DNA from: Marinihelvus fidelis
Lineage (GTDB): Bacteria > Pseudomonadota > Gammaproteobacteria > Xanthomonadales > SZUA-36
DNA length: 64,000 bases
Assembly (NCBI RefSeq): GCF_008725655.1
Contig: NZ_VYXP01000005.1
Span: forward strand, 332,209-396,208
Direction of reading: 5' to 3'
A program made the position numbers and the translations under genes. Under the pieces are notes generated by a model that was not told where the DNA came from, made no database searches, and saw only the letters and a program-made list of their open reading frames with translations. Positions 33,823-42,638 of the stretch are shown here, piece after piece; positions within the stretch are counted from its first letter, which is position 1; each line of letters begins with the position of its first letter.

Positions 33823-35550
33823 TTACGGCCTGACGCCGTCCTTGCGCAGCACCAGCACCCAATCGGTATCGGTGCTGGGCGGTTCGAACCGGATCGACTG
33901 CGGCCAGGTTTCGCGTTCGCCATTGCCATTGGGCGTGATCTCCAGCGCGCCATGGCCGGTCACCGCCGGCACGGCCTGCCGCTCGCCGGTTTTCGTGTTG
34001 ATCCAGGCGTTGTCGCTGTACTCGACCTCGGCCAGGAACAGCGAGAACGGCTCGCCCTTCATGGAGAACACCACCGTCTGGCGGCCCTCCTCGACCAGCG
34101 CGAAGACGCGGAACGGGTCGTGGTGGGTGAGCTGGCCGCTTTGTGGTGTCAGCCGGTACCACTCGACCTCGTCGGTCATCACGTCAACCAGGATGTCGAT
34201 GGCGCGGGCCGACGGGTAGAACGCATGCTCCGGGTCGAACGGCAGGCCATCGGGGCCATGGGCCGCCAGCCGGCCGCCCGGGGAATGGCCGTTCCAGTTG
34301 AACGAGGCGCCGGCCATGGTGGTGGCCCAGGCCGCGCCGCGCAGGTCGTCCTGGGTGGCGCCGGTGCGTTGGTGCCAGTAGCGGCGCCACAGCGCGTTGC
34401 CCTCGGACATATACACCGGCTTGCCGACGTAGCTGAGCAGGCTGGACATGTAGTGCGTCCACGGCGTGCGCCAGTAGTTGTAGCGCTCCACGATCCTGTC
34501 GGTTGAGACGATCTCGTGGTTCTCGGTGGCCGCAAACGTGTAGGCGTCCTGGTCCCAGTGGTTCTCGCGCGGCATCTCGTCTTCATAGGTGCGCAGGTGG
34601 TTGAAGATGTCGTACTCGGCCAGCAGCTTCGCCAGGCCCAGTTCGTGGGTCTCGCGGTCGCCTTCCACTTCCCAGACGAAGTTCCAGCCGGCCAGGTTGG
34701 CGTACGGTGCCAGGCGGGCCACGGCGTACTTCACGTAGAAGACCTTTTCGTCCTCGTCCAGGTCTTCCCAGCGCGGGCCGTCGTTGCGGCTGCCGTCGAA
34801 GCCCAGGAACATGTGCACGCCCACGTCGCGGTCGTTGAGCCAGGCCATGCGCTGCTCCATCAGTCGCCACACGCCCAGGTTCATCGTCGTGGTGACCTCG
34901 CCGTTTTCGTACAGCGCCAGGTCCAGCGTGCTGGGCTCCGGGCCGTCGTCGTAGTACTGCGTGAAGCAGCACAGCGACATCAGCCAGTTCACCTGCAGGT
35001 GGTTATAGCCGGCGTCGACCAGTGGCTGGAAGACGTTCTCGGAGACCCAGTCGAAATCCTGGGCGATGCTGCCGTGGCCGGTTTCGTAGTAGGACTTCAG
35101 GTAGACCGGCTCGGTGCCGTTGTAGGCGAACCAGTACGGGTTGTCGGCGTAGGCCTGGATGATGCCCGGGCCGGCGTTGGCCTCGGTGGCGGTGAACTGG
35201 CCGCTGCCGCCTTGTGTGCCATCGCTCCAGCGCCAGGTGTATTCCCAGGTGCCGGGCTCGTCGGGCATGAAGCGCATTTTCCAGGTGTCGCCGCTGGTCA
35301 TGTCGCCGCCGCCCTGGCCGTTGCCGTCGTAGAAGCCCCAGAACGACCAGGTCTTGCCGGACGGCGCGGTGTAGTCGACCAGCAGTTCGACATCGGTGAA
35401 CCGGTTGTCGTAGTCGCCGTCGTTGACCACCGCGGTCTCGAAGACGCGGTAAAGGCCGACATCTTCGGCCATGGCGACGGCGCTGGCCGCCAGCAGCGTG
35501 ATCGCCGCGGTGGCCCGGAGGAAGCCGGCGCGATTGAGCAGGGTGTACAT
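33823..35550 (-). CDS. secreted DUF5060/GH140-like glycoside hydrolase, candidate apiosidase
   Basis: 575 residues with a signal peptide (about 1-28, cleavage after AVAMA). A DUF5060 beta-sandwich (~30-120) precedes a TIM-barrel region resembling the DUF4038/GH140 group (NPYWFAYNGTEPVYLKS, NFVWEVEGDRE, YMSEGNALWR). A C-terminal beta domain follows (FRVFALVEEGRQTVVFSMKG). GH140 includes the apiosidase acting on rhamnogalacturonan-II; next to D-apionate genes, apiose release is the natural hypothesis. The start codon overlaps the GH127 stop by one base. The family call is from memory of motifs, not a search. Confidence 0.6.
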   Translation of the reverse strand: MYTLLNRAGFLRATAAITLLAASAVAMAEDVGLYRVFETAVVNDGDYDNRFTDVELLVDYTAPSGKTWSFWGFYDGNGQGGGDMTSGDTWKMRFMPDEPGTWEYTWRWSDGTQGGSGQFTATEANAGPGIIQAYADNPYWFAYNGTEPVYLKSYYETGHGSIAQDFDWVSENVFQPLVDAGYNHLQVNWLMSLCCFTQYYDDGPEPSTLDLALYENGEVTTTMNLGVWRLMEQRMAWLNDRDVGVHMFLGFDGSRNDGPRWEDLDEDEKVFYVKYAVARLAPYANLAGWNFVWEVEGDRETHELGLAKLLAEYDIFNHLRTYEDEMPRENHWDQDAYTFAATENHEIVSTDRIVERYNYWRTPWTHYMSSLLSYVGKPVYMSEGNALWRRYWHQRTGATQDDLRGAAWATTMAGASFNWNGHSPGGRLAAHGPDGLPFDPEHAFYPSARAIDILVDVMTDEVEWYRLTPQSGQLTHHDPFRVFALVEEGRQTVVFSMKGEPFSLFLAEVEYSDNAWINTKTGERQAVPAVTGHGALEITPNGNGERETWPQSIRFEPPSTDTDWVLVLRKDGVRP

Positions 35551-37499
35551 CAGGATGCTCCTTGTGAATCTGTGGGTTGTAAAGGCAGCCAGACCGTCAT
35601 CTCGCCCTGGTCACGGTTGTCCCAGGCAAAGTACGGCACCAGCGTGGCCGGGATGCTTTCGAACTCGGGCAGCGCGCGGCTGCGATACAGCGTGTCGGCC
35701 GTCCAGGCGGGTGCGCGAGAGACGTGCAGCTGTCCCCGCAGCACGCCCAGCCCGGTGCCGCCGATGTCGGTTTTCGCGAACGTGAATGGCGTGTCCGGGT
35801 CGATATAGGCATCGCTGATGGCCGTGCCCGCCGGCAGGTCCGCGGTCTCCAGGCAGTAGACGATGGGCCCGCGGGTGACCGCCACGTGGTTGCGGGTCTC
35901 TTCGACCATGGGGTGGCTTTCGTTCAGCGTGACGGCCATGGGCAGCGACAGCTCGATGCGGTCGCCGGCCTGCCAGTCGCGCTGCAGCTCGACAAAGCCG
36001 TTGTCCGCGGTCGCGTCGACGGCCTGGCCGTTGACCGACAGACACCAGCCATCGGCCCATGCCGGAATGCGCAGGGTGACCGGGAAGGCCGCGGTGCCGG
36101 CGCGCTCCTCGACCACGATGCTGATCTCGCCATCCCAGGGGTAGTCGGAACGCATGCGCAGGGTCGCGCCCGTGCCGTCTTCGCGCTCAAACGTGGTGCG
36201 GGCGTCGCCGTACATCAGGTAAGCGATGCCGTCGCCATGGGTGATGGCCAGGCGATCCTGCGTTTCGGCCAGGGTCCGCACCACGTTGGGCGGGCAGCAG
36301 AAGCAGGTCAGGTAGGCCTCGCGGTGGCGGCCCCATTTCAGGTCGTAGGGCAGGTCGTGTACGCAGCGCAGGGCGTTGGTGTAGAAATATTTCTCACCGG
36401 CCAGGTCGATGCCCGACAGGATGCTGTTGTAGATGGCGCGTTCCATGTAGTCGCCATACACGCCGTCACCGAACGCGCTGGCCATGCGGTAGTTCCACAG
36501 GTAGTTGCCGATGGACGCGCAGGTCTCGTTGTAGCCGGCGGTGTTGGGCAGCTCGTAGGCGCGGCCGAACGACTGGTGGGTGCGCTGGATCTTGTCGTGC
36601 TCCCAGCTGCCGTAAGGCGACACGCCGTCGTACAGCGGCGCGCAGCCGCCGGTGATGTAGATCTTCTTCGAGACCAGGTCGTTCCAGACGGCCTGGACGA
36701 CCTCGGCGTACTTCGAATCGCCGGTGGCGCGGTACAGGTCGGTCACGCCGGCATACAGGTAGGTGGCGCGCACGCCGTGGCCCAGGATCTCGCGGTGCTC
36801 GCCCAGCGGAATGCGGTCCTGGTTGTCGTCGGTGCCGTCTTCCACGCGGTCGCGCAGCGCGATCAGCTTTTCCAGCAGCTCGATGTACTGCTCATCGCCG
36901 GTCACCTGGTACAACTCGGCCAGGCCCATGTAGTGCGACGGGCACACGGCCGTGCGTGGCACGGCGCCGCGGGTCTCGTCGAACAGGCTGGCCAGGAAAG
37001 CCGCCGCCTTGATGCCCACGTCAAGAAAATTCGTCTTGCCGGTGACCTGGTGATGCACGACGGCCGCGCTGATCAGGTGGCCCAGGTTGTACATCTCGAA
37101 ATTGTTGGCTTCCTGCAGGTCTTCATAATCGGCGTTGTTGCGGTGCTGGATGGCGCTGTAGGTGAACAGGTAACCGTCATCGCGCTGAATGCGGGTAATG
37201 GTGTCGATAATGGCGTCAATGCGATCCAGCCATTCCTGCTGGTCGGAGTCGCCGTAGACCCGGATGGCCGCCTGCAGCCACTTGAACAGGTCGCCGTCCC
37301 AGAACGGTGGGTCGACATGCTCACCCTCGGCCTGGCCGTCGGCGATAAGGAAGTTTTCCCAGCAGTGGCTGAGTTCCTTGTCATCCAGGATCTCCCACAT
37401 GTGCGGGATCATGTGGTCGCGGCAGGCGTCCCAGCGGTTTTTCCAGAAACCGCCGGTCCACGCCGAGCGGACCTTGGCCGTGTTTTTTAATGTATTCAT
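35550..37499 (-). CDS. GH127 (DUF1680) glycoside hydrolase, beta-L-arabinofuranosidase-like
   Basis: 649 residues without a signal peptide. The (alpha/alpha)6-barrel signature is complete: YNETCASIGNYLWNYRMA carries the conserved Glu, and YLTCFCCPPNVVRTLA carries the CC pair that supplies the zinc ligand and nucleophilic Cys in GH127 enzymes. The length matches the family. GH127 cleaves terminal beta-L-arabinofuranose; related DUF1680 families have other plant-glycan targets. It leads an operon with the GH140-like gene, and a palindromic operator overlaps its promoter. A cytoplasmic location implies import of oligosaccharides first. Confidence 0.85.
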   Translation of the reverse strand: MNTLKNTAKVRSAWTGGFWKNRWDACRDHMIPHMWEILDDKELSHCWENFLIADGQAEGEHVDPPFWDGDLFKWLQAAIRVYGDSDQQEWLDRIDAIIDTITRIQRDDGYLFTYSAIQHRNNADYEDLQEANNFEMYNLGHLISAAVVHHQVTGKTNFLDVGIKAAAFLASLFDETRGAVPRTAVCPSHYMGLAELYQVTGDEQYIELLEKLIALRDRVEDGTDDNQDRIPLGEHREILGHGVRATYLYAGVTDLYRATGDSKYAEVVQAVWNDLVSKKIYITGGCAPLYDGVSPYGSWEHDKIQRTHQSFGRAYELPNTAGYNETCASIGNYLWNYRMASAFGDGVYGDYMERAIYNSILSGIDLAGEKYFYTNALRCVHDLPYDLKWGRHREAYLTCFCCPPNVVRTLAETQDRLAITHGDGIAYLMYGDARTTFEREDGTGATLRMRSDYPWDGEISIVVEERAGTAAFPVTLRIPAWADGWCLSVNGQAVDATADNGFVELQRDWQAGDRIELSLPMAVTLNESHPMVEETRNHVAVTRGPIVYCLETADLPAGTAISDAYIDPDTPFTFAKTDIGGTGLGVLRGQLHVSRAPAWTADTLYRSRALPEFESIPATLVPYFAWDNRDQGEMTVWLPLQPTDSQGAS

Positions 37500-37560
37500 C
37501 TGTGTTTTACCTGGTTGCCTTGTCGCCAGGCCGAGCCTTGCCGTGGCGGGGGAATATCAA

Positions 37561-37589
37561 CTTATATACTAAGTATATATGACAAGCAA
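37561..37589 (-). promoter_or_regulatory. GH127 operon promoter overlapped by palindromic operator
   Basis: On the minus strand TTGCTT (37589-37584), a 17-base spacer and TATAAG (37566-37561) form a plausible promoter. The spacer and -10 are covered by a 17-bp palindrome, TATATACTAAGTATATA (37563-37579), perfect apart from its central base. Binding of a repressor here would block RNA polymerase. The related site at 39707 and the GntR gene nearby support a shared regulon. Confidence 0.6.
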
Positions 37590-37658
37590 ACCATTGTGTT
37601 ACCGGTGATGATACCGGTATCACCGCCAGCCACGGCTGACTGGCCGCGGCGGTTAAGC

Positions 37659-38378
37659 CTACGCGCTGTCGTCGGTGTTCTGGAAGATAACGCGGGAGCG
37701 GTTCAGGTGGTCGGCCATGGCATAGGCCGCACCCTCGGCATCGTGGGCCACGATGTACTCGTAGATCTTGCGATGCTCGTCCAGGGTGATGTGTTCCTTG
37801 CCGTCCAGGCGGACGATCTTGGAGTTGTACTGCTTCAGCCAGCCCAGCATGGCCTTCTCGGTGGCCACCAGGATGGGGTTGCCGGTGGTCTCGGCGATGG
37901 CGATGTGGAAGGCGATGTCGGCCTCGACGAACTTGTCCGGCTCGGTCAGGTAGTACTTTTCCTGCGCGTCCAGGGCCGCGCGCATACGGGCCGCGTGCTC
38001 GTCGGTGACCTGCTCGGCGGCGCGCCGCACCACGCCCTTTTCGAACAGCAGGCGGGCGTCTTTCAGGTGCTCCAGCGAGCTGGGCGAAGTGCGCAGCAGG
38101 TGCTGGGCGGCGATATCAATCTGCGAAATGATGCCGTTGGCCGTGGGCGCGGTGACCTTGGGCCGGTGGCCCTGCTGCACCGTGATCAGCCCGGCGTTCT
38201 GCAGTGACTGCATGGCCTCGCGCACGGCGGGGCGGCCCACGCCAAAGCGCTCCATCAGCTCGCGTTCGGACGGGAACAGGTCACCCGCCTCGTATTGCCC
38301 GGACTGGATCAGTTCCATCAACCGCTCCAGGACATCGTCGGACAGTTTGCGCTTGCTGATTTTCTGTGTGGCTTTCAC
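37659..38378 (-). CDS. GntR-family (FadR/FCD subfamily, NanR-like) regulator
   Basis: 239 residues. The N-terminal winged helix has PSERELMERFGVGRPAVREAMQSLQNAG (split by function: recognition helix about residues 49-58). The C-terminal FCD domain has the expected metal or ligand residues in DIAFHIAIAETTGN and HRKIYEYIVAHD. The sequence order closely resembles NanR of enterobacteria. It lies 44 bases downstream of the transporter on the same strand. Its likely targets are the palindromes at 37563 and 39707 and the GGTATA sites at 27410-27433. The inducer is probably a pathway intermediate. Confidence 0.8.
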   Translation of the reverse strand: MKATQKISKRKLSDDVLERLMELIQSGQYEAGDLFPSERELMERFGVGRPAVREAMQSLQNAGLITVQQGHRPKVTAPTANGIISQIDIAAQHLLRTSPSSLEHLKDARLLFEKGVVRRAAEQVTDEHAARMRAALDAQEKYYLTEPDKFVEADIAFHIAIAETTGNPILVATEKAMLGWLKQYNSKIVRLDGKEHITLDEHRKIYEYIVAHDAEGAAYAMADHLNRSRVIFQNTDDSA

Positions 38379-38422
38379 TCGATCCCCTCGGAACGTTGTT
38401 GATTCGATGATATTTCCGAACT

Positions 38423-39667
38423 TCAGCCCCGCGCAACCGCGCTGGACGGGTCGAAGTCCTTGCCGACGATGCCGCTGAGCAGGATCAGGCCGGCGCTGCA
38501 GGCGTAGGCGACCAGCCCCAGCATCAGCGCCATGCGGTAGTCGCCGAAATGGTCGAACAGCGCGCCGAAGATGTAGCCGCCGGTCGCCATCGCCGATGCC
38601 AGCATGACCAACAGGATACCGAACAATTTACCGTAGTTACCCAGGCCGAAGTACCGCGGCACCAGGAAGGCCAGGAAGTCCACCTCGGCACCCTGGGCCA
38701 GGCCCAGGAACAACACCGCGGGGATGCCCACCCAGAACACCGCCGGCACGTCGGCCAGGAAGATGATGATGCCGATGATGGGGAGCAGCAGGTACAGCGC
38801 GGCGACGCCGGCCGGCCAAAAGCGGTCGAGCATCCAGCCGGAGCTGAGCCGGCCGATGGCGACCGCGGCGAAGAACACCGAACCCAGCGTGGCCGCCTGG
38901 GCGGTACCGAAGCCCTGCGCGACCAGCACCGGCTGCATCTGGTGCAGCATGCCACCCACGCCGATGTTGGCCGTCAGCAGCGCCAGGCCCAACAGCCAGA
39001 ACTTGGCGCTGGTGAGCGTGTCTTTCATGGGCAGGGCGCTGTTCTGCAGGTCGACGTCTCCGCCTTCGTCGCTGATGTCCGAGAGGTAGCCCGGTGGCGC
39101 CGAACGCAGGCCCCAGGCCACCACCGGTATGCCGATCAGCAGCGGTACCATGGCGAAGCAGAGGAAGGCCACGCGCCAGCCCCATTGCTCGATGATGAAG
39201 GCGAACAGCGGCAGCAGCACCATGCTGGTGGCGGTGATGCCCGACATGGTGATGCCCAGCGCCAATCCGCGTGAGCGGTGGAACCAGGTGTTGACCACCT
39301 TGGTCCAGATCATCGGCCCGGTGGCCATGCCGAAGAAGGTCATCAGCAACAGCGTCAGGTAGTAGACCCACAGCTGGCCCGGCTGTAGTGCCAGTGCGAC
39401 GTAGCTCAGGCCCAGCATGAACAGGCCGATCAGGCCCACGCGGCGTGATTCGAAACGGTCGACCAGCGCGCCCAGGAAGGGCAGGAACACCAGCGCGCCC
39501 AGGCCGATGACGTTGCTGAAGGCGAGTTCGGAGCGTTCCCAGCCGAATTCTTCCGAAAGCGGGATAATGAAAACGCTGTTGAGCATGGAGTACAGCCCAA
39601 GGCCGGTGCCCATGCCCACCGCGCCGGAGAAGACGGCCTGCCAGCCGCGCCTGAATTCAGATGTCAT
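38423..39667 (-). CDS. MFS transporter
   Basis: 414 residues with twelve predicted helices. MFS landmarks are LGALVFLPFLGALVDRFESRRVGLIG (loop 2-3 motif with D and R residues) and a second half starting near residue 215. It resembles the monocarboxylate/oxalate-formate antiporter branch, so an organic acid such as apionate or a lactone is a reasonable cargo. It is divergent from apnO and shares the operator at 39707. The GntR gene follows on the same strand. Confidence 0.8.
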   Translation of the reverse strand: MTSEFRRGWQAVFSGAVGMGTGLGLYSMLNSVFIIPLSEEFGWERSELAFSNVIGLGALVFLPFLGALVDRFESRRVGLIGLFMLGLSYVALALQPGQLWVYYLTLLLMTFFGMATGPMIWTKVVNTWFHRSRGLALGITMSGITATSMVLLPLFAFIIEQWGWRVAFLCFAMVPLLIGIPVVAWGLRSAPPGYLSDISDEGGDVDLQNSALPMKDTLTSAKFWLLGLALLTANIGVGGMLHQMQPVLVAQGFGTAQAATLGSVFFAAVAIGRLSSGWMLDRFWPAGVAALYLLLPIIGIIIFLADVPAVFWVGIPAVLFLGLAQGAEVDFLAFLVPRYFGLGNYGKLFGILLVMLASAMATGGYIFGALFDHFGDYRMALMLGLVAYACSAGLILLSGIVGKDFDPSSAVARG

Positions 39668-39706
39668 CGTTATGGTCTGCCTGCGTGAGCGATCGTTGTT
39701 CTAACT

Positions 39707-39723
39707 GGTATACTAAGTATGCC
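39707..39723. promoter_or_regulatory. palindromic operator between MFS and apnO genes
   Basis: GGTATACTAAGTATGCC is a 17-bp palindrome with one mismatch pair, nearly identical in its centre (TATACTAAGTAT) to the site at 37563. It includes a good plus-strand -10 (TATACT, 39709-39714). The position between divergent genes suggests control of both. Confidence 0.6.
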
Positions 39724-39764
39724 ACTACTCCGTACCGCATGCACGAATGGGGTGTTTAACACAG

Positions 39765-40607
39765 ATGAGCACGAATCAACTGAAAACCGTGGCCGTGATC
39801 GGCGCCGGTGGAAAGATGGGCTTCAGGATATCGTCGAACCTGTCCGAATCCGGTTTGGACATTCGCCACGTGGAGCGTAACCCGAACGGGCGCCAGCGAT
39901 TGTTTGACGAACTGGGCGTGGAGTGCATTGACGCCGACACCGCCGTTGAGGGCGCCGACGTGGTCATCCTGGCCGTGCCCGATACGCTGATCCGCCAGGT
40001 CTCACACCAGCTGGCCCCGGCGCTGAAACCGGGCACGATGGTGGTGGTGCTGGACGCGGCCGCGCCGTTCGCCGGCCACCTGCCGGACCGCGACGACCTG
40101 GCCTACTTTGTTACCCACCCCTGTCACCCGTCGATCTTCAACGACGAGTCCGACCCGGACGCCCGCCGCGACTTTTTCGGCGGCGACAAGGCCCGGCAGG
40201 CCGTGGTCAGTTCACTGATGCAGGGCCCGGAAGAGGCCTGGGACACCGGCGAAGCCATCGCCCGGCTGATCTACGCGCCGGTGACCGACACCTATCGGCT
40301 GACCGTGGAGCAGATGGCGCTGCTGGAACCGGGGCTTTCGGAGACCGTGTGCGCCACGCTGCTGGTCACGCTGCGCGAGGCGCTGGACGAAGTGGTGGCC
40401 CGCGGCGTGCCGAAAGACGCCGCGAGAGCCTTCCTGCTGGGTCATATGAACATCCTTTCCGCGGTGATCTTCGACGAGATCGAGGGGCGCTTCTCCGATG
40501 CCTGCTACCAGGCCATCAAGTACGGTAAGCCGGACCTGGTCCAACCCGACTGGAAGAAGGTCTTTGAGCCGGACGCACTGGCCGCGAGTATCCGGCGGAT
40601 CACCTGA
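39765..40607 (+). CDS. apnO: ApnO-like D-apionate oxidoisomerase
   Basis: 280 residues from the ATG at 39765; an upstream in-frame ATG at 39747 has no ribosome-binding site. The N-terminal Rossmann fold has VIGAGGKMGFRIS and VVILAVPDTLIRQV. The C-terminal helical half (THPCHPSIF, APVTDTYRLTVEQMALLEPGL, HMNILSAVIF) belongs to the 6-phosphogluconate-dehydrogenase-like group that includes ApnO. ApnO converts D-apionate to 3-oxo-isoapionate with NAD. The assignment depends on co-location with apnL, oiaK and oiaX genes. Confidence 0.75.
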   Translation: MSTNQLKTVAVIGAGGKMGFRISSNLSESGLDIRHVERNPNGRQRLFDELGVECIDADTAVEGADVVILAVPDTLIRQVSHQLAPALKPGTMVVVLDAAAPFAGHLPDRDDLAYFVTHPCHPSIFNDESDPDARRDFFGGDKARQAVVSSLMQGPEEAWDTGEAIARLIYAPVTDTYRLTVEQMALLEPGLSETVCATLLVTLREALDEVVARGVPKDAARAFLLGHMNILSAVIFDEIEGRFSDACYQAIKYGKPDLVQPDWKKVFEPDALAASIRRIT

Positions 40608-40630
40608 GTGAGCGGGATGGTGATCACGGA

Positions 40631-42496
40631 ATGACGCCGGCCGACTCGCTGAATGTCCGCCTGTTCGGCACCGGGGAACTGCAGGAACCGAGCCGGACAA
40701 TCACCGCCGGCGTGCTGTCCGTGGTGCTGCAGAACGGCAGCCTGCGGGGTATCTCGATCGCCGGCCGCGAGGCCATCCGCGCCATCGCTTTCATCGTCCG
40801 CGACCGTCACTGGGGCACCTACGTGCCGCGGATCTCCGACCTGGAGGTCGAGTCCTTTGATGGCGGCTTCCGCATCGGCTATGACGCGATCTGCACGGAC
40901 GATGAACAGGCGATCCGTTACCGCGCCATGATCGAGGGCCACGCTGACGGCTCGCTGGAGTTCGTGGTCCGCGCCCGCGTCGACGCGCCGTTCCTGACCA
41001 GCCGGGCCGGTTTCGTGGTGCTGCACCCCATCGACGGCGTGGCCGGTGAGCCGGTGACCATCACGCACACGGACGGCTCGACCGAAGAATCACGGTTCCC
41101 CGCGCTGATCGCGCCCTCGCAGCCGTTCACGGACATCCGCGCCCTTCGCCACCAGGTGATGCCGGGCGTGGCCGTGACCTGCACGATGGAGGGGGATGCC
41201 TTCGAGATGGAGGACCAGCGCAACTGGACCGACGGCTCGTTCAAGACCTACATCCGCCCGCTGGCCGACCCGCACCCCTACACGCTGGAACCCGACACCG
41301 GGTATGTGCAGCGCGTGGGCTTGGCGGTCGACGGTGAGATTCCTGTGCCGTCCGTGACGTCCAGCCCTGGCCCGGCCCGGTTGTCCGTGCCTGCGTCTGA
41401 CGGCCAGCACGTTCCGGCGCTGGCGCTGGCCGTGAATCCCGACGATATCGATGACTGGGACATCGCGGCCGAATGGGCCCGGCAGAGCGGCGTCGGTCAC
41501 CTGTTCTGCATGTTCAACCCGGCGGCCGGCCACGACGCCGGGACGATGACGCGCTTCAAACAGCTGCACGAACACAGCGGCGCGGCGCTGGTGCTGGAGG
41601 CCGTGCTGCCGCTAAAAGATAAGGCTGGGCGTTACACCGACAGCATCGATGCCCTCGACGCCGATATGCGCCTGGCCAGGCAGGCCGCGGAATCAGCCGG
41701 AGTCACCTTCGCCGCGGTATCGGCCTCGCCAGCCTGCTATCACCGCGGCTACCAGGTCGAAGGGCCGTGGCCGAAGGCGCCGGCCCTGGAGGTCGTCTAC
41801 GAACGGACCCGGGCCGCGTTCCCGGGTGCCGCGGTGGCCGTGGGCATGCACAGCTATTTCACCGAGTTCAACCGCCGGCCGCTGCCCATGGACCAGGCCG
41901 ACTGGGTGACCCACTCGACCTGCCCCATCGTGCATGCCGCCGACGACCGCTCGGTGATGGAAACGCTGGAATCGCTGCCCTGGGTGTTCGACTCCGTGCG
42001 CGCGCTGGCCGGCGACATACCCTACTGGATAGGCCCCACGGCGCTGGGCATGCGCTTCAATCCGTACGCGGATTCGACCATGCCCAACCCCGACAATATC
42101 CGCCGCGCCTCGGCCCGGATTGATCCCCGGCAAAAGGGGCAGTTCAACGCCGCATGGACCCTGGGCTACATCGCCCGGGCGCTGGCCGCCGGTGTCGATG
42201 GACTGTGCCTGTCCGCCGTCGCCGGGCCGTTCGGTATCGGCGGAGCGCCGGACCGACCTTTCCCCGTGTTCCGTGTGCTGTCGGGGATCGCGCGGCACGG
42301 CGGTGTCGCGGCGCGTGTCCTGGACGGCCCCGCCACACCAGGCGTCACTGGCCTGGTGATCGAAGCGGCGGATGGCCCGGAGTACTGGCTGGCCAACCTG
42401 GGCAGTGAACCCCGGCCGGTGGTGATTAACGGTGTCGGGGAGGACCACATCGAGCTTGAACTGGGGGCTTACGCAGTCATGTGTGTCCGAAACTGA
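40631..42496 (+). CDS. apnL: ApnL-like D-apionolactonase
   Basis: 621 residues, cytoplasmic. The N-terminal beta-sandwich (GVLSVVLQNGSLRGIS, RDRHWGTYVPRISDL, GFVVLHPIDGVAG) and the motif FEMEDQRNWTDGSFKTYIRPL match my recollection of the D-apionolactonase family. A TIM-barrel-like region follows (about 255-530) and then a C-terminal beta domain. ApnL hydrolyses D-apionolactone to D-apionate, the first step after apiose oxidation. It lies 23 bases after apnO and ends at a strong terminator. Confidence 0.75.
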   Translation: MTPADSLNVRLFGTGELQEPSRTITAGVLSVVLQNGSLRGISIAGREAIRAIAFIVRDRHWGTYVPRISDLEVESFDGGFRIGYDAICTDDEQAIRYRAMIEGHADGSLEFVVRARVDAPFLTSRAGFVVLHPIDGVAGEPVTITHTDGSTEESRFPALIAPSQPFTDIRALRHQVMPGVAVTCTMEGDAFEMEDQRNWTDGSFKTYIRPLADPHPYTLEPDTGYVQRVGLAVDGEIPVPSVTSSPGPARLSVPASDGQHVPALALAVNPDDIDDWDIAAEWARQSGVGHLFCMFNPAAGHDAGTMTRFKQLHEHSGAALVLEAVLPLKDKAGRYTDSIDALDADMRLARQAAESAGVTFAAVSASPACYHRGYQVEGPWPKAPALEVVYERTRAAFPGAAVAVGMHSYFTEFNRRPLPMDQADWVTHSTCPIVHAADDRSVMETLESLPWVFDSVRALAGDIPYWIGPTALGMRFNPYADSTMPNPDNIRRASARIDPRQKGQFNAAWTLGYIARALAAGVDGLCLSAVAGPFGIGGAPDRPFPVFRVLSGIARHGGVAARVLDGPATPGVTGLVIEAADGPEYWLANLGSEPRPVVINGVGEDHIELELGAYAVMCVRN

Positions 42497-42521
42497 ACCG
42501 GGCTGGGCGGACGCCCTGAAA

Positions 42522-42549
42522 AGAAAAGCCCGGCGGCGGCCGGGCTTTT
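42522..42549 (+). terminator. intrinsic terminator after apnL
   Basis: A 12-bp perfect stem GAAAAGCCCGGC / GCCGGGCTTTTC around the loop GGCG. The A-run and T-run on either side make it potentially bidirectional. Confidence 0.85.
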
Positions 42550-42638
42550 CAGTACGCGCTCTGTGCGAGCGGGTGGCGACGTTTGTTTCATGTTGAATTA
42601 CTCGCTACCGCCCGAAAAGTTGGCGCGTAAACGCCCCC

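Noticed and set aside
35724-37490. A 588-codon plus-strand frame antisense to GH127
   Set aside because: GH127 has complete catalytic motifs; the antisense frame has none.
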